Positions 10,770 to 23,960 of a stretch of DNA of 64,000 nt are shown here, piece by piece. Numbering within the stretch: the stretch's first letter is position 1; each line of letters opens with the position of its first letter. The notes under the pieces are model-generated. The model was given only the letters and a program-made list of their open reading frames with translations, made no database searches and was not told where the DNA came from. A program made the translations under genes and the position numbers. The DNA lies in assembly GCF_037038585.1 (NCBI RefSeq), contig NC_092520.1:146877104-146941103 (forward strand). Reading direction: 5' to 3'. Source of the DNA: Patagioenas fasciata. Taxonomy: Eukaryota > Chordata > Aves > Columbiformes > Columbidae.

Positions 10770-13700
10770 AAGACACTTCAATTTAGGTGTCTACATCTGA
10801 TTCAGCTCCTGTTATACTTAGGGCAACTCTAAGGACTGATTCAGCTGCCCACACATAGGAACCTATGATATTCAGGGTACCCTAAGGTATCTCACCTGAC
10901 CTCCTGAGGCTCCAGTAGGCAAAAGATTCCTGAAGGTTCTGTGCCGAATCTGTGAGCTCCACGTGGATATCAGAGCCATCGTAACGTATCTCCAGTGGCA
11001 CTAGATACCTATGTAGTGGCATCTGAATTGAGTCCTCTTTGCTTCTACACCCATCTTTTGTAAGTCTGGACTACTTACTTGACCAGTTCTGAGGTAAGAA
11101 TCTTCTCTCATTATGTGCTTTTTTAACCAAGCATCAGTCTTGGTTGTAGGAGTCTGAAACAGCCCTATCTCCAAAAGTACATTCCCAAACAACTTCTAGG
11201 TCTAGAGAACTCAGAAACCTTTGACTTTCATCTCAAAATCTACTAACCATTCATCATGTCTTGAATCAGTATTGTTTCAAAGTTGGACTATGATTGGTAA
11301 GAAATTAATTAATGCTGATCGCAAACACCATTCAAAAACCCCTCAGAAATGAGCTGAAAAATATGTCTTGACCAATCAGGTAATAACAGCCTCTTATTAA
11401 AACAAACAAACAAACAAAAGCAACCAAACAAACAAATAAAAAGAACACCTGCAGCCTTTAGGGGTAGTGATAACAAAGGTGGAACTGGTGAGCTTTCATT
11501 TGGACATTAGGTTGGGGATTATCTCATCTATGTTTATATGCCCAGTTTCAAACTGATGAATCCAGGATCTAGAAATAGTTACACAGAGAAATAGGATTTT
11601 CTAGTAACCTACTTATCTGCTGTAATTTAGATGTCAGTATTAGAAAGGAGTTGCCCTCTGGACTTGCCCCTCTCTCTTAATTTGTTATAGAAAGAGTCAC
11701 TGACAATGAACTCTGAATCAGGGCAGTAAAACTGGAAGGAAGAATCCCAACCCAGTGGATGCCGGGAGTATTGTTCTAGTCCTAGAGCTCCACAGAACAC
11801 ACAGAATGAGCTAGCTTGTTCAAAGCCTCTGATATAAACAGCATATGGGTCTCCAAAAGCAGACCTCCTAGTATTTACAATATACCTGAGCCATGGGTAG
11901 AACATACATTTAATTGCTGCTGCAACTAGTGCACTATCCACATAAGACGACTACAGTGCTGTCTATTGGGTTTTTTTATCCAAAATTAAGGGAATATAAA
12001 ACCTTTATAAACCTCTCTCTTTGTAATACTTGAATGTTTGAGTTCTTTTGAGAATTTTCCTTTTCCATTTCACTCCCACACAAAACAATCAACAGCACTG
12101 AACTGAGAAATTAATTCTGACCAGCTGTTCCTATTGAATGGTAAGTACATAATAGTACTTACCACTGAGCATCCACTGCCATTGGAGAAGGGATTTTTTT
12201 TCCTGCCTGTACACTACCTTCTGATATTCCTCCACTATGCACACATAGCTGCCTACATAGTTGCCTACTCCTACCTTTATCCTGTCCATGTCTGGAAAAC
12301 ACTCGATTGTGTCTAACACGCAGATTGCAAGATCTGCAGGGTACAATTCCTCATGCAGTGACTACCAAAGTAATTATAGTAGCAATAAAAATTGAGGATG
12401 CAAAATCCTCCTTCCTCCTTTAATGATCTGGTATATCTGCTCCCAGTGATCCAGAAGCCAAATAGAATAGATAGTTATAGGAGCCAGAAAGCAAACAATT
12501 CAACTTTCCTACTTCTAATGGTGGATTGTGTAGCCAATAGGTAGTACACAATGTTCTGATCTCTGTCCTTCTGATGCAATTAATGTTTGGAAAACATCAG
12601 ACACCTTCCTGAAATTGCCTTACGTTTACAATAGCAAAAAAGATTCAGTTTTGTTATAGCATGTCCTTAATCTCTATCTATGCATAGCCTATATCAAATA
12701 GAAGACTTTGCTTTGAGTTAACGTAACTCATAGCAAAAGGAACAGTGATGTGAAATCTTTACTGAAGCAATACACCTTCCTTCAAACTGAAAGGATGGCA
12801 ACTTCCTGACTGGAAAGGACTTCATCTGGATTTCATACACTGCCCTCACAGCAATGAAAACAATGCGGATGATCACTGGGGAAAAAAATAAATATGTTAT
12901 TTCCCCTCAGTTTATAGCAGAAAAAGGATGCAGTTGTGACTCTAGACCTGACAGGTTCCTTAGGCTAATGGTGAATCAGTCAGTAACTAGCAAGGTCACA
13001 TGCAGTCAAATGGCTGCAGAGCTGCACTGTGAAACTGAGTGACGTGAATCCTTTGTAACTCCCTGAGGTGTTATGAAGCTTAATTACTGTTTACATATGC
13101 TTGGAGATCTTCAGATAAAAGGCAATATGTTCATGGGAAGCATCATTAATAGCACTGTTGCTGTTGGCTAGTACAGTCCTCATAAAGGTGACAACAAATT
13201 AGCCAGAGGAACACACAGGAATACTCTCTCCTCCTGCTGCAGTACACGCAATGGGAAACCTACTAGTTTCCTTTCCCCTGCAATAGCACTATGCACTAGG
13301 GAAAGTTAACCTAGCCTATAGCCAGAGGCCTTGTCGTATTTGCAGGCTATAGGCCAAATCCTGAGTGATGATGTGGACTAGCAATTCTGCTCTGGTAGCT
13401 CAGTACATTTCAAGCTGCAATATACTTCAGCCTTCCTTCCTATCTTAACTACTGTAAGAAGTTTGGAACTGATCCATTTGGGACACGTTCCTGGGCTTGC
13501 AGTTTTGTCCTTGTTGCCCTCCAGTGCTTTCGAACACAATTTTCTATCCACCAGTATAAGAAGCACTCTTAATAACAGCATATACTCCTAACTGGAAGTC
13601 AATACACTATCCTTCTGTGAGGAAAATGCTTATCTCTGCCAAAGGAGATACAATGCAGTACAAAGCAGACACTGACATTGGAACAAAAGACTGTTTCTGA

Positions 13701-13882
13701 GTATGCAGATGACATACCTTTGTCTCATCTGTTTGTTAAAAAATGGATGGTGTACAACTTGTTCCCTCCATGTCTAACACATCAAAGAGCCTTTCAAATG
13801 ACTTTCTGACATGAGGAGATTTAGACAATTAAAACATGATATAATGACTGTAGAGCTAGCAATGGCCAAACTAATGATATAA
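10770..13882. other. Intergenic, no gene recognised
   Basis: It holds an AAAC-rich simple repeat (11399-11443) and possible old-repeat scraps near 10780-10870 (TTTAGGTGTCTACATCTG-type). A 104-codon minus-strand frame at 11627-11941 has no recognisable domain. Confidence 0.45.
11399..11443. repeat. (AAAC)n-type simple repeat
   Basis: AACAAACAAACAAACAAAAGC then AACCAAACAAACAAATAAA, the complement of the TTTG arrays elsewhere in the window. Confidence 0.9.
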
Positions 13883-13883
13883 A

Positions 13884-14325
13884 AGAATCATAGGATGTCC
13901 TGAGTTGGAAGGGATCTATAAGGATCGTTGAGTCCAACTCCTGTCCCTGCACATGACAACCCCACAGTTCACACCATGTGTCTGAGTGTGTTGTCCAGTC
14001 TCTTCTTGAACACTGTCAGGCTTGGTGCCATGACTGCCTCCCTGGGGAGCCTGTTCCAGTGCTCCACCACCCTCTGGGTGAAGAACCTTCTCCTAATGTT
14101 CACCCTAAACCTCCCCTGGCACATCTTCCTGCTATTCCCTCGGGTTCTGTCATTGGTCACCAAAGAGAAGAGATCAGCGTCTGACTCTCCTCCTCCCCTT
14201 GTGAGGAAGTTATAGCCACCCTGAGGTCTCCCCTCAGTCTCCTCCAGGTTGAACAAACCAAGTGACTTTAGCTGATTCTTATGCAGCTTCCTCTGCAAAT
14301 CCTTCACCAACTTTGTAGCAGCTAA
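13884..14325 (-). mobile_element. CR1 LINE, 5'-truncated copy with 3' end
   Basis: On the minus strand the sequence runs from the ORF2 C-terminus through the 3' UTR to the CR1 terminus (plus-strand start AGAATCATAGGATGTCCTGAG, then TTGGAAGGGATC and GTCCAACTCCTG). The complement of 13969-14310 encodes a continuous 113-codon piece. It contains [27 protein letters not shown] and a SLTVFKKRLD-type end, the hallmarks of the CR1 ORF2 tail. The reverse transcriptase and endonuclease are missing because of 5' truncation. Confidence 0.93.
13969..14310 (-). pseudogene. CR1 ORF2 C-terminal remnant
   Basis: 113 codons without a stop, recognisable by [10 protein letters not shown] and DRTRGN. The apparent N-terminal Met is fortuitous: the full protein begins kilobases upstream in an intact CR1. 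It is non-autonomous and not expected to be expressed. The long open frame suggests a moderately young insertion. Confidence 0.85.
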
Positions 14326-15050
14326 AAAAAAGAGACCTGTTTTTTCAAAAAAGTGTTCACATCATTTATGGGCTTCCTTAAGACTAAAGAGATTGTGCAC
14401 TCAAGTTCCAAAACTATGCTGATGGTTGATAGTTTCACCTCTATACTAAGTAGGTAAAGTACAGATTTAAAGGTTTCCTGCTGCTCCCTGCAAAATTGTA
14501 TGTTAGGTATGCATTTAGGGCTCTCATAAGTGAAAGCATGTTGCCAGCATAATTAGTCATCGAGCTCATTTGTGCAGTGCCATAATTACTCTCCACATAA
14601 TTCATCAGTAAGCCCCTCCCACTCCACTTACAAATAGATTCACTTCAGGATTTCACAGCCTCTTCTGCCCAGCCTTGTTCCCCAGGAGTAACAACTTAAC
14701 CAAACAACAGCTGCCACAGTAAAAGGAGATGGTACTTGCAGTCATATTCTAGGAGGCTGGTGATACAGCAAGAGAATTCACTCAGCAGTGAAGGGCAAAC
14801 AAGAAGGTTTCCACCCCGTGAGACACTGATTACTCATAAGGGTGATAGACCAATTGTAGTCCTAAATTAACAGAATAGCCTGCCCCTCAGCAGTATCAGG
14901 GAATCAATTCTGTTCAGTTCCTTTTGTGTCAGTTAGATGGATTATCAGAGAGATCATGTAGATCTCAGGCAAACATTAATCCCCTGTGAGCTACCTGGAA
15001 GTCAGCCATAGATGCCAGGGCTCAGTTGTGGACTAGGGACTAACGCCAGG

Positions 15051-15080
15051 TTTTTTTTTGTTGGTTTTTTTTTTTTTTTT
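15051..15080. repeat. Poly-T tract
   Basis: T9-G-TTGG-T16; no target-site duplication or retrocopy body was recognised on either side. Confidence 0.85.
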
Positions 15081-15316
15081 CCATGTAGCCCTGAGCATTT
15101 ATTCATGTCTCAGACATCACAGTCTCTTTTGCTGTACTTGGGAATATTAAGCAGTTGCATCCACTGCAAAAACAATGTTTAAAAAGTCAGTGTGCGCTGT
15201 CTTAGCAATAATGGCAGGATACCCTGCAACTGGGCTGTTGGGCAAAACAAAGTAATTTTTTTATCATAACCAAGTACTACTTAATAGTATGGTGGGGCTT
15301 TTCTCTTCTCCCACAG

Positions 15317-15399
15317 AATTTCCTGAACTGGCTGTGATTTCATCTCACTGGAAAGAAGCTGAAGACATTAAACTTGCCTTCAAACATAGCTATGAACAG
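15317..15399 (+). other. Candidate internal exon of an unrecognised gene
   Basis: A strong acceptor (CTTTTCTCTTCTCCCACAG) and a reasonable donor (CAG|GTGTGT) bound 83 nt. One frame is open for 27 codons (FPELAVISSHWKEAEDIK..., ending YEQ); the other two frames have stops. I do not recognise the peptide. Such short splice-bounded frames also occur by chance. Confidence 0.25.
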
Positions 15400-17979
15400 G
15401 TGTGTGAATATAGGTAACATGAAGAGAGATTGTTTCCAAGCTTGTGGCTGCAGATTGTTAGAATTTCACTGTGGGTCATGTGTGGGAATGTTCAATAAGT
15501 GTTTGGGCTATTAGTACCAAAATGGTACGAATCACATGTCACATAGACAGGATAGGGGAGTGTAACAGGGAAAGCCAAAAAAAAGCAATAAATGAGTGTC
15601 TGAAAGGATGAGCAGGTTCTTTTTTACTCTACCCAACAAACTTTAAGAACATAGATTCTTCCTCCCCTGCCTGATAAGGACAGATAAAGAGGATCTAAAC
15701 CAATTTAAGCACAAGAGAATGCATCTTACAGTAACACATTCACTTCCAAATATGATGTTCTGACTTAAATGCCTACCTCAACAGAATTTTACCTTCTTCT
15801 GCCATCACTTCTTCCATGGCCTGTGGTCATACAGAGATTTTGATGTAGATTCTGCTTATACATTCCCTTAGTCACTTGCCTTCCAGAAAGGCCCTTTCCA
15901 GTCTGCTTAAGCTTTACTTCCCAGTTCTTTATTACCCAAATATACAGCATTTCAGTTGTTCCTTTCTGACGCCTCTCAAATTTGCCTAATTCTTCACTGA
16001 AATGCAGTGACCGATGATGAATCCCATCATACAATAAAGAACACCTAAGTGGAAAAAAGGGTGGAATAACTTATCTAACTTCAATCACTTCTGACACTCC
16101 TCACTTTTTTTACATATAGCAATCCTATCAGTAATGTTTAATAAACCATTAACTCCCTTAAAAATATAGTAAAATGCTAAGATTGAAGCATTCCTGGTTA
16201 TACCATGTCAGTCCAGTCCACTACAGCCCACAGCTCTCAGTTATTCCTGTGTGAGCCAGCTGTGTTTACCTTCACTTTCTCACTGATATCACTCCTATAA
16301 AATGGGACTAAATTCCTTACAGGCAGCCTGTGAGCCTTACCAGCTCACTGATGTTTATGTAGTATTTTGAGATTCTTCCATTTAGAGAGACTGTATAGCA
16401 ACCACTGGCCTTGTTACTATCAGTGTTTAATATATGCAGGTATTCCTATCTCTGTTCTGCCAGGCAGACATAATTGTGCCCCACACTTTCAATCCTGTTT
16501 GAGCTTCATTATCACTTTCTGCTTAATACTATCTGAAACACAGGGGTCATTACCTTTACATTCTCCAAACAATCACTCTTTCTGTTCTTCACCTGCAGTT
16601 GTCTGATCATTTGAACACAAGCTTGAGAAGAAAGAACGTAGTAGAAATAGTATAGAAGTCCAGTCTTTGGAGGTATAAGTTCACATCATGTTTATCTCAG
16701 AAATGAAGCTATGTTTGAGAGTATTATCCTTAATAACAGTAAAAATTTATGATCCACAAAAAACACCCAAAACAAACCAACAAACAACCCTCTGGGTGCT
16801 GATTAATCACTGTCTTGTACTTTGTGCAGCACAAATAAATTTGTGCTGGGCACATAAAGTGTTAAATGCTACCAGATAAGGCTAGCAGGATGATGTGCTC
16901 CTTCACATGGACTGAAAGGAAGATGCTGCTGGACAACTTACACCTGTAAATTTGTCAGGGAGTTGATACCAACCAAGCAGTGGCCGGACTTTGAGATGTA
17001 CTGGCAGAGTCCTGTGCACACACAGACCTGGCAGAAAAAGCAGTGTTAAGGCTTGAGCCACAGTATGTACGGTGTGGCATGGATGTAACCTACCAGATTC
17101 ACAGGGAGGGCTTGCATTCTGCCTCTTCTGGCTACTGCAAATAGCCCTTGAAATTTATCAAGAGTAGAGCTATACACTATGTACTTTTCTCCTTTTTAAC
17201 CTGGTTTACTTTATCATTGTGGTTTTCAGATTAACAGAAAATTGTCACTGACATTTCTGACCTCTGCAGAATTTCCATTTCCCTCAAGTGAGCAAACTAG
17301 CAGGCCAAATCTATAAACAGAAAGCATTAAGCAATTTATTAAGACTGGAATACCTAGCATCAGGAATTGTTACAGAGATAGATCCTAATATGCATATTTT
17401 TATTTCTACCACTAGAGGCCTGTAATGTGCTGTGTATTTGGCAAAAGCCACATTATCTGTCAGTATTACAACAGTACTGTGAGTACAGATCTGCATAGTA
17501 TTTTTAAAGAAGTTTCTACATATTTAATTTCAACTTCTGAAGGTAGCTTTCTGACAATGACAGAATAGTCCAAACAAGCAACTATTCAGTGGTTTAATAC
17601 GATCATAAGAGGTGACCCTTAATAATCAAATCAGATACTATTTATGTATGTGAGCACTTTCCTCAGACCTCTTTAAAACTCACTGACTGACTCTTTGTGG
17701 AATATTATTTAGATTGGGATCTACTGAACAGATACCGAGCCAGCTAGTTTCAAGTTATGTATAATTAGAAATTTAGGAATATTCACATCTAAAATGTTTG
17801 TGCATTTGATTTGAAGATATGGCATATCTGACATCTTCCATGTTGTTGGTAGTCTGAAGAAAGAATCTTGCCTGTGCATGAAGGTTGTACTTAATGCTAT
17901 TAGAGAAATATATTTTTCTTCTAAAATAATCATAAGAGATGGACATTTCCAAAACAATAGCGCTGTTTACAATGTTTGC

Positions 17980-18009
17980 GTGTTTTGGTTTGGTTTTGGT
18001 TTTGTTTTA
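17980..18009. repeat. T/G-rich simple repeat
   Basis: GTTTTGGTTTGGTTTTGGTTTTG, same composition as the 7303 array. Confidence 0.8.
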
Positions 18010-21000
18010 CATGTTGATATGGCATTTTGATCATTCTGCTTTGCTCTGATAGTGCAAAATTCTCCTTGGGTATAAATCAAACTTTTATGTGGAGTTCAGA
18101 GGAACCACTGAGATCTCTGTAATTGAATCTCTGTGGGTGAAAACTAACTGAGCACTTGGACTGGTGGTTTTCTATGCCTGACATCCTCCAGGTTGTCACT
18201 CCAGGTCTAACGGTTACTCCCTTATGAGCTGGCCATAGGTACATGGGTAGAGCCACTGACATTTCATAATATTAATTTCAGGGCTCCTGCTTCGTACTGA
18301 AGAGTACATATCTTCACAAGTCAGCACACAGCTTTCACTGGAAGTGTTTGCAAAGGAAGATGAGAGCTGGTAGCAGAAATCACTTCCTGAGATAAGATTC
18401 ATCTCACCTAAGTTTACCCACCTGTAAGTTAGATGTCTTCAGCAAACCCGCAGCAAGTAGAGACATCATAGTGTTATTAGGAGGTGAGTCACTGTGCCTA
18501 TCTGTCAGATCTACCATAGGGTGGCATGAATCACCCCTTAGAAGTGCCTAGCTTTTTTTTACTAACACAAGGAAGAACCTAGACAATTATCTCAGACTTC
18601 ATGCTGATGTACCAGATAGTTCAAATCAGGCTAAAAGTCCATTTTGCTGCCTGCAGTCTTGTGTATTGACAGCAGTACCAAAAATATATGAGTCTGAAGC
18701 TCTCTGCTTAGGGGTCTGGGTGGTAATTTCTCTCTTTGAAACATAATGCAAAACAAGCAAAGTCTAGTGTAAAGAAATTCAGCTTCTTTGATATGCCAGT
18801 GCTTCCTCCTCCACTTCTGTGGGTGTAAATGACTACATAAAACAAGGGAGAGTCAGATTTACCCACAACCCCTGGGCCAACACTCTAACAGCCAAGTGAA
18901 CACAAGTAAAAAGGCACGACTCAAGTGATCCCCATAGCAGGTGCTGTGCTTCCCTGCTCTGCCCTGCCCATGTACACGGCACTGCCACCATCCCTCTCTG
19001 AGCAGAGAACCAACGTTCACCGCAGAATCTGAGAGCAGAGAGGCAGTGATAAAGCAGAAGGAGGAGGGGGTCTGGGAGGTGGAAGCGCCTCCCTTGCCAC
19101 CCAAGCCAAAGCCTGAAGGTGACTCATCCTCCTCTGCACCAGCTCTTGCACAGCTCCTGTAATAAGGAGCTTCATGCACAGTTCTTCCCTTCCTTCCCCT
19201 CTCCCTTCCTTCCCTTAGAGGTGATCCAGAAAGACCTCCTTCTCTCTGTGAATGACGTCCCTCACATTCTTTCCTCCAAAAGTGGTCTTTTCTGCTTGGT
19301 CACTGCCGTATCCAAGCACTGTTATCATGCATCGCTCCAGGCACTGTACGAGCCTTTAGTTATTCACTACAAAACTGCAGAGCAAACCTGACACGCTTGC
19401 TAGAATACGCACTCCAAGTTAGGTTCTCAGCAGATATAAACTGATGTGGCTCCAGAGAAAAGATAACCCCAGTACTCACTTGGTGACTTGAGACAATAAA
19501 TGCAAAATGCCCCTGTAAAGATTTTAAAAGCAGACTGGTTTTAAGTGGGTGCAGCTCTGCTGATTTTAAAACTGTGCTGCTTCTAATTCACACCAGCATG
19601 GGAACGTTCAATAACAGCTTCATTGTGTGCTTCAGTGCACAGCAAAACCCATCTTCCTACGCACAGAAAGGAGGTGTCTTCTAAAATTAAACGTCATTCT
19701 AGTTAGCATTGTAACATGCTGAATTTTCAAATTGAAATATGGCATATAAGCATATTGAAGAGCTGATAAACAAATCCTCAGGGCTGAAGCTTCGAACAGG
19801 AGCATACAGCAAAGCAGAATTTTGCTGCCTCTCCCCAGCTGTAGGTTTGGTGCAGTAACTCTAGGGAACAGGGACTAAGTCTCAGTGTCACTGGCACAGT
19901 TCTGTATTTACTTGTTCTGACAACGCAGAAGAGTCAGAGGACTTGGTGACCCTGGGAAGATAATCAGCTTCTAACTCCAGGAAATTCTCACCACAGGCAG
20001 CCAGTATTCCCTTTCTGGGGTTGCTAAAGGATACAAGCACCACTGGAGTCATCAGAGAGGCTTGCTTTCTCTCTTTCTCAAGAGTACATCAGTAAGCTGA
20101 TGCAAACATTGCAAAAAAGATGTGGAAGTACAGAACCATCCATTCTCAAATCCTAAAACAAGTCCTTTAGTCTAGTTGAGGCTCCCCTTTAGGCAAACAG
20201 CTTAGCTTTGCACACAAGAGACTAGCTCCCTCAGCTGCTCTGAACAGGTGTAGTTGGTCTGACGTCAGGGGACACCAGCTGGGGCTCAGGTCAGACCTTT
20301 CTCCTGGGCCCATATGTTTCACAGGACACCGGTGCCATGCTGTTGCATTTTAAACAGTCACTCAACTCCTGTAATTAATAAAAAGCAAGACTAAACCTAC
20401 TGGCAATGGAGGCAGAACACCTCAGTATGACTTAGTTCTGAATTGGTCCCCTCCCTATACTGTACTGAAAAAACATGATGAGCCATCAGACAAAAGGGAG
20501 GTGATAAACAGTACAGCAACCAGGGCCAGGGATGAAACCTGTCATCCCAAATTTGATTTTCATCACTAACTCTCCGATATACTTGTTTTAGCACTTCCGT
20601 AAAGCCCTTGACTTCTCACAGGAGATGGAGATTCACTCAAATATCCTTTAGACAAGTAAGCTCAAACCATCACTAAAAGATGCACAAGTATCACCTTCCC
20701 TGCTTCTGTCCACCTTTGTTAGGAGGGAAGGTGATCATACTGTCTTGCTGGAGACTACTAGATTAAGCATTTGTACTTTGGAGACATTTCCTCATCCCCC
20801 AGTCTCTGTATAATAAACCAAGCCTTGAACATCAATTTTACGAATGGCTTCTAAATTAGGATCATAACACAGATGACGAAAATACCTGGAATAGGCCAAA
20901 ATGAGTTGCCTTTTGGGAATTAGAGCCCTTATTTTTTGCAATGGATTTTTGCCACCTCTGTAAAGCATTTAAATTAGCAGTTGGATCAAACTGAGATCCT

Positions 21001-21794
21001 CAGGTAGCCATTATAGGGAGGCAGACACCTCTGGTGGGAACCCAGCTCAGATGAGTTCCGAGATGCCCTTTTCAGGTCCTTATCTTTCCTCAGAGTCCAC
21101 AGAGGGACAAGGAGTCATTAACCTATTTACAGCTCATAGTTATGCAGAATTAATCTAGACTGTAAACATGAAAGAAGAAAGTGTCTGTTTCTAGAAGGGC
21201 TGACATAGCCATCTATATCTCAGCAGGTTTTCCTGTGGAGCCTGGATCTTCACTAAATAACAGGTTTGGATCAAAGCTGACTCATGTCTCACCAGTGCAC
21301 AGTTAGCACTAGATTTAGCTGTACCTGATTGTGCAGGTATTTCCACAGGCTCCTGAACTGATACAGTGGGATATGTTTTGACTAAAACATTCTTTTTGAA
21401 AAACAAAATAAATAAAAAAAAACAAACAACAAACCAGACTGAAATAGCAAAACATAAAAAGTTCATCTTTAATAATTTTGTGTGAAAAATCCTCTAGAAA
21501 TTTTTTAAATTACTGGAACAACATTTGTCTAAGTGAAAAAGTGAAAATGTTGTTTCCCTAATTTTAGGATGACTGTGACCTTCAAATTTTATTTAAAATT
21601 AACTTCATTTTAAAGTATTTAACACATTAGAAAAGACCTGAACATAAATAAAATATTTCAGAGTTTGCAAAATGAAATTATTCCAGCAGAGCCATGGACG
21701 TATTTCAGACTCATGAAACCCTAGCCAAAATATTCTGCTTAATCTGTGTTGATTGTTATGAAGTCGCAGCAGGGGATATGCTGACGAGATAAAA

Positions 21795-21890
21795 GGAAAA
21801 TAAAACAGCAGTGAGAGTGGTGCAGTGCTGGAACAGATCCTCCAGACTTGTGATGGAATCAGCATCCTTGGAGATTCTCAGACTGATTGG
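21795..21890 (+). mobile_element. Old CR1 fragment (ORF2 C-terminus)
   Basis: The plus strand encodes RVVQCWNRSSRLVMESASLEIL, a decayed form of the CR1 block [22 protein letters not shown]. The match fades after about 21890 and no 3' end is recognisable, so this is an internal scrap of an old copy. The flanking 21891-23255 shows nothing else recognisable apart from a small inverted repeat at 22310-22339. Confidence 0.62.
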
Positions 21891-23255
21891 AGTGAAAAGC
21901 CACCTGTCATCAAGCAGGAAGGAAAGTTTGCAGATGAACAAGGGGTGTGCAACAGCTACCCATGTTCTGGAACATAAGTGTAGTCAGTGCTTAAAGGTTG
22001 CAAGCCAGGAATCATCAAATGTTTCTAACCCTAGGTTAGCAAATTATTAAGGAAATAAAATAGCACAGACACTCAAGCAAACCCTGCCTTCTAAATGAAA
22101 AGAATGGACCACATCAAACTGCAGTTGTGCGAAGCATCAAGTCTTTCAGGAGCATTGTGTACCATTACCAGTGCTTAAAAAACATCTGTCAAATGCATGT
22201 TTTGTCATGACACTGATAATTTTAGTGTAAAGTATGATCATTCACCTGCCTGACAAGAGAAAGTTGGTGGGACTCATGGGAAAAACAGACACATACGTGC
22301 AAATACACTCACTCTTATTAAGTATATATATGAAGAGTGTTATTTAATAACAGAAGTTAATGCAGTAAAATATGCGTACATGTGAAATAATGACAATTTT
22401 CTGCCCTCATTTAAATTTCTTAGCTTATGGATTTCTGGCACTTCCAAGCACTTGAAGGGGACATTTATGTGCTTTTAATAAGAGGCAGTCCTGTCTCTTG
22501 TTGCTATCTTAAATGCACAGGAAACATTTCCTCTGTGAATCCATATGGACCCTCTGTTGTAATTCTCTATGCATAGAAGATGACAATATTTCCTCTAAGA
22601 AATAACGACCATCCTCATATGTCCCCACTCTGCTATATCCTGTAGGATCCTCATGAGAATTTGTAGCAGCTTATTTATCATTTGTTAGTCTGACTCAAGG
22701 GGATTTTTAGTGTGAAAATAGTCCTTTGAACATGACGGTCTAGTGCATACCATGAGGTATCTGAGATGCAGGCCAAGAGAAGTGTCCAGTGTTGCTGATA
22801 TTTAGTTCAAGAACTTCGACTCAAAGACTGATAATATTTTTAGCATTTCTTTAAATGATATCTGTTAAAAACTGGAGAGGAACGGGCTGTGAGAAATTTG
22901 CTCTTTTTAATAAAATCTTCTCTATGCTGCCATAGTACTCACCGCAAGAGACTTACCAATGTTTACAACTCCAGAGTCAGCATTGTTCATTGAATTCATT
23001 GAGGCTGTGCTGATATGCACCGTCAGAGAATGTGACCCCAAAACATTGTGTTTAAATTCAATTACCCTCTCTTCTTCATGTTTCCAAACAGCAGAATACT
23101 AATGAGAAACAAACTGCATGCCCCTCAACAGTCATAGGCTATGGTGGCACAGACCAAGCTGTTTGGCTGTCTGTGCATGATCAGGAGCAGGAGACGAAGA
23201 GACAACATATACAGACTAAGTCTGTTTGCTGGTGACAAATTGGAGGTAGATGGAT

Positions 23256-23960
23256 GTCATAGAATCATTTCATTTGGAAGACACCCTCAGGATGATCAAG
23301 TCCAACCATAACCTAACCCTAGCACTAAACCATGTTTCTAAGAATCTCATCTAAACACGTTATAAACACCTGAAGGGATGGTGATTCAACCACTTCCCTG
23401 GGTAGCCTGTTCCAATGCTTGACAACCCCTTCTGTGAAGATTTTTTTCCTAATATACAAACTAAACTTCCCCTGGCGCAACTTGAGGCCATTTCCTCTTG
23501 TCCTATCACTTGCTACCTGGGAGACGAGACCAACACTCTCCATGCTACAACCTCCTTTCAGGTAGTTGTAGACAGCGATAAGGTCTCCCCTCAGCCTCCT
23601 TTTGTCCAGGCTAAACAGCCCCAGTTCCCTCAGCTACTGCTCATCAGACTTGTGCTCCAGGCCCCTCACCAGCTTCGTTGCCCTTCTCTGAACTCTCTCT
23701 AGTACCTCAATGTCCTTCTTATGAGGGGCCCAAAACTGAACACAGGATTCAAGGTGGGGCCTCACCAGCACAAAAGTACAGCAGCATGATCACTTCCCTA
23801 GTCCTGCTGGCCACACTATTCATGATACAAGCCAAGATGCTGTTGGCCATTTTGGCCACCTGGGCACACTGCTGGCTCATATTTGGCTGGCACAACCTGC
23901 ATATCTTCCCCAGTAGTATCACACTAATCCCACCACTACTGCATCTTTTTACCAAGGTAC
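23256..23960 (-). mobile_element. CR1 LINE, 5'-truncated copy (about 0.7 kb)
   Basis: The CR1 3' terminus is at plus 23258 (CATAGAATCATTTCATTTGGAAG). Going up in coordinate come the 3' UTR, the ORF2 C-terminus (complement of 23325-23543: [18 protein letters not shown] and [18 protein letters not shown]) and the upstream [16 protein letters not shown]-type region, now broken by stops. Similarity fades near 23950. One frame stays open for 72 codons but the copy as a whole is dead. Confidence 0.92.

Larger units (their letters stand above)
14326..21790. other. Intergenic; weak exon candidates only
   Basis: No recognisable gene. Contents are a poly-T run (15051-15080), a short T/G repeat (17980-18009) and two splice-bounded open stretches on the plus strand (15317-15399, 17230-17287). 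An MIR-like scrap lies near 16265-16375 (TATAAAATGGGACTAAATTCC ... TATTTTGAGATTCTTCC). An AT-rich block with repeated TAATTA cores is at about 14550-14610. Confidence 0.4.

Noticed and set aside
11627..11941. 104-codon minus-strand frame
   Set aside because: No recognisable domain, splice context or compositional sign of coding; about the length expected by chance in 64 kb.
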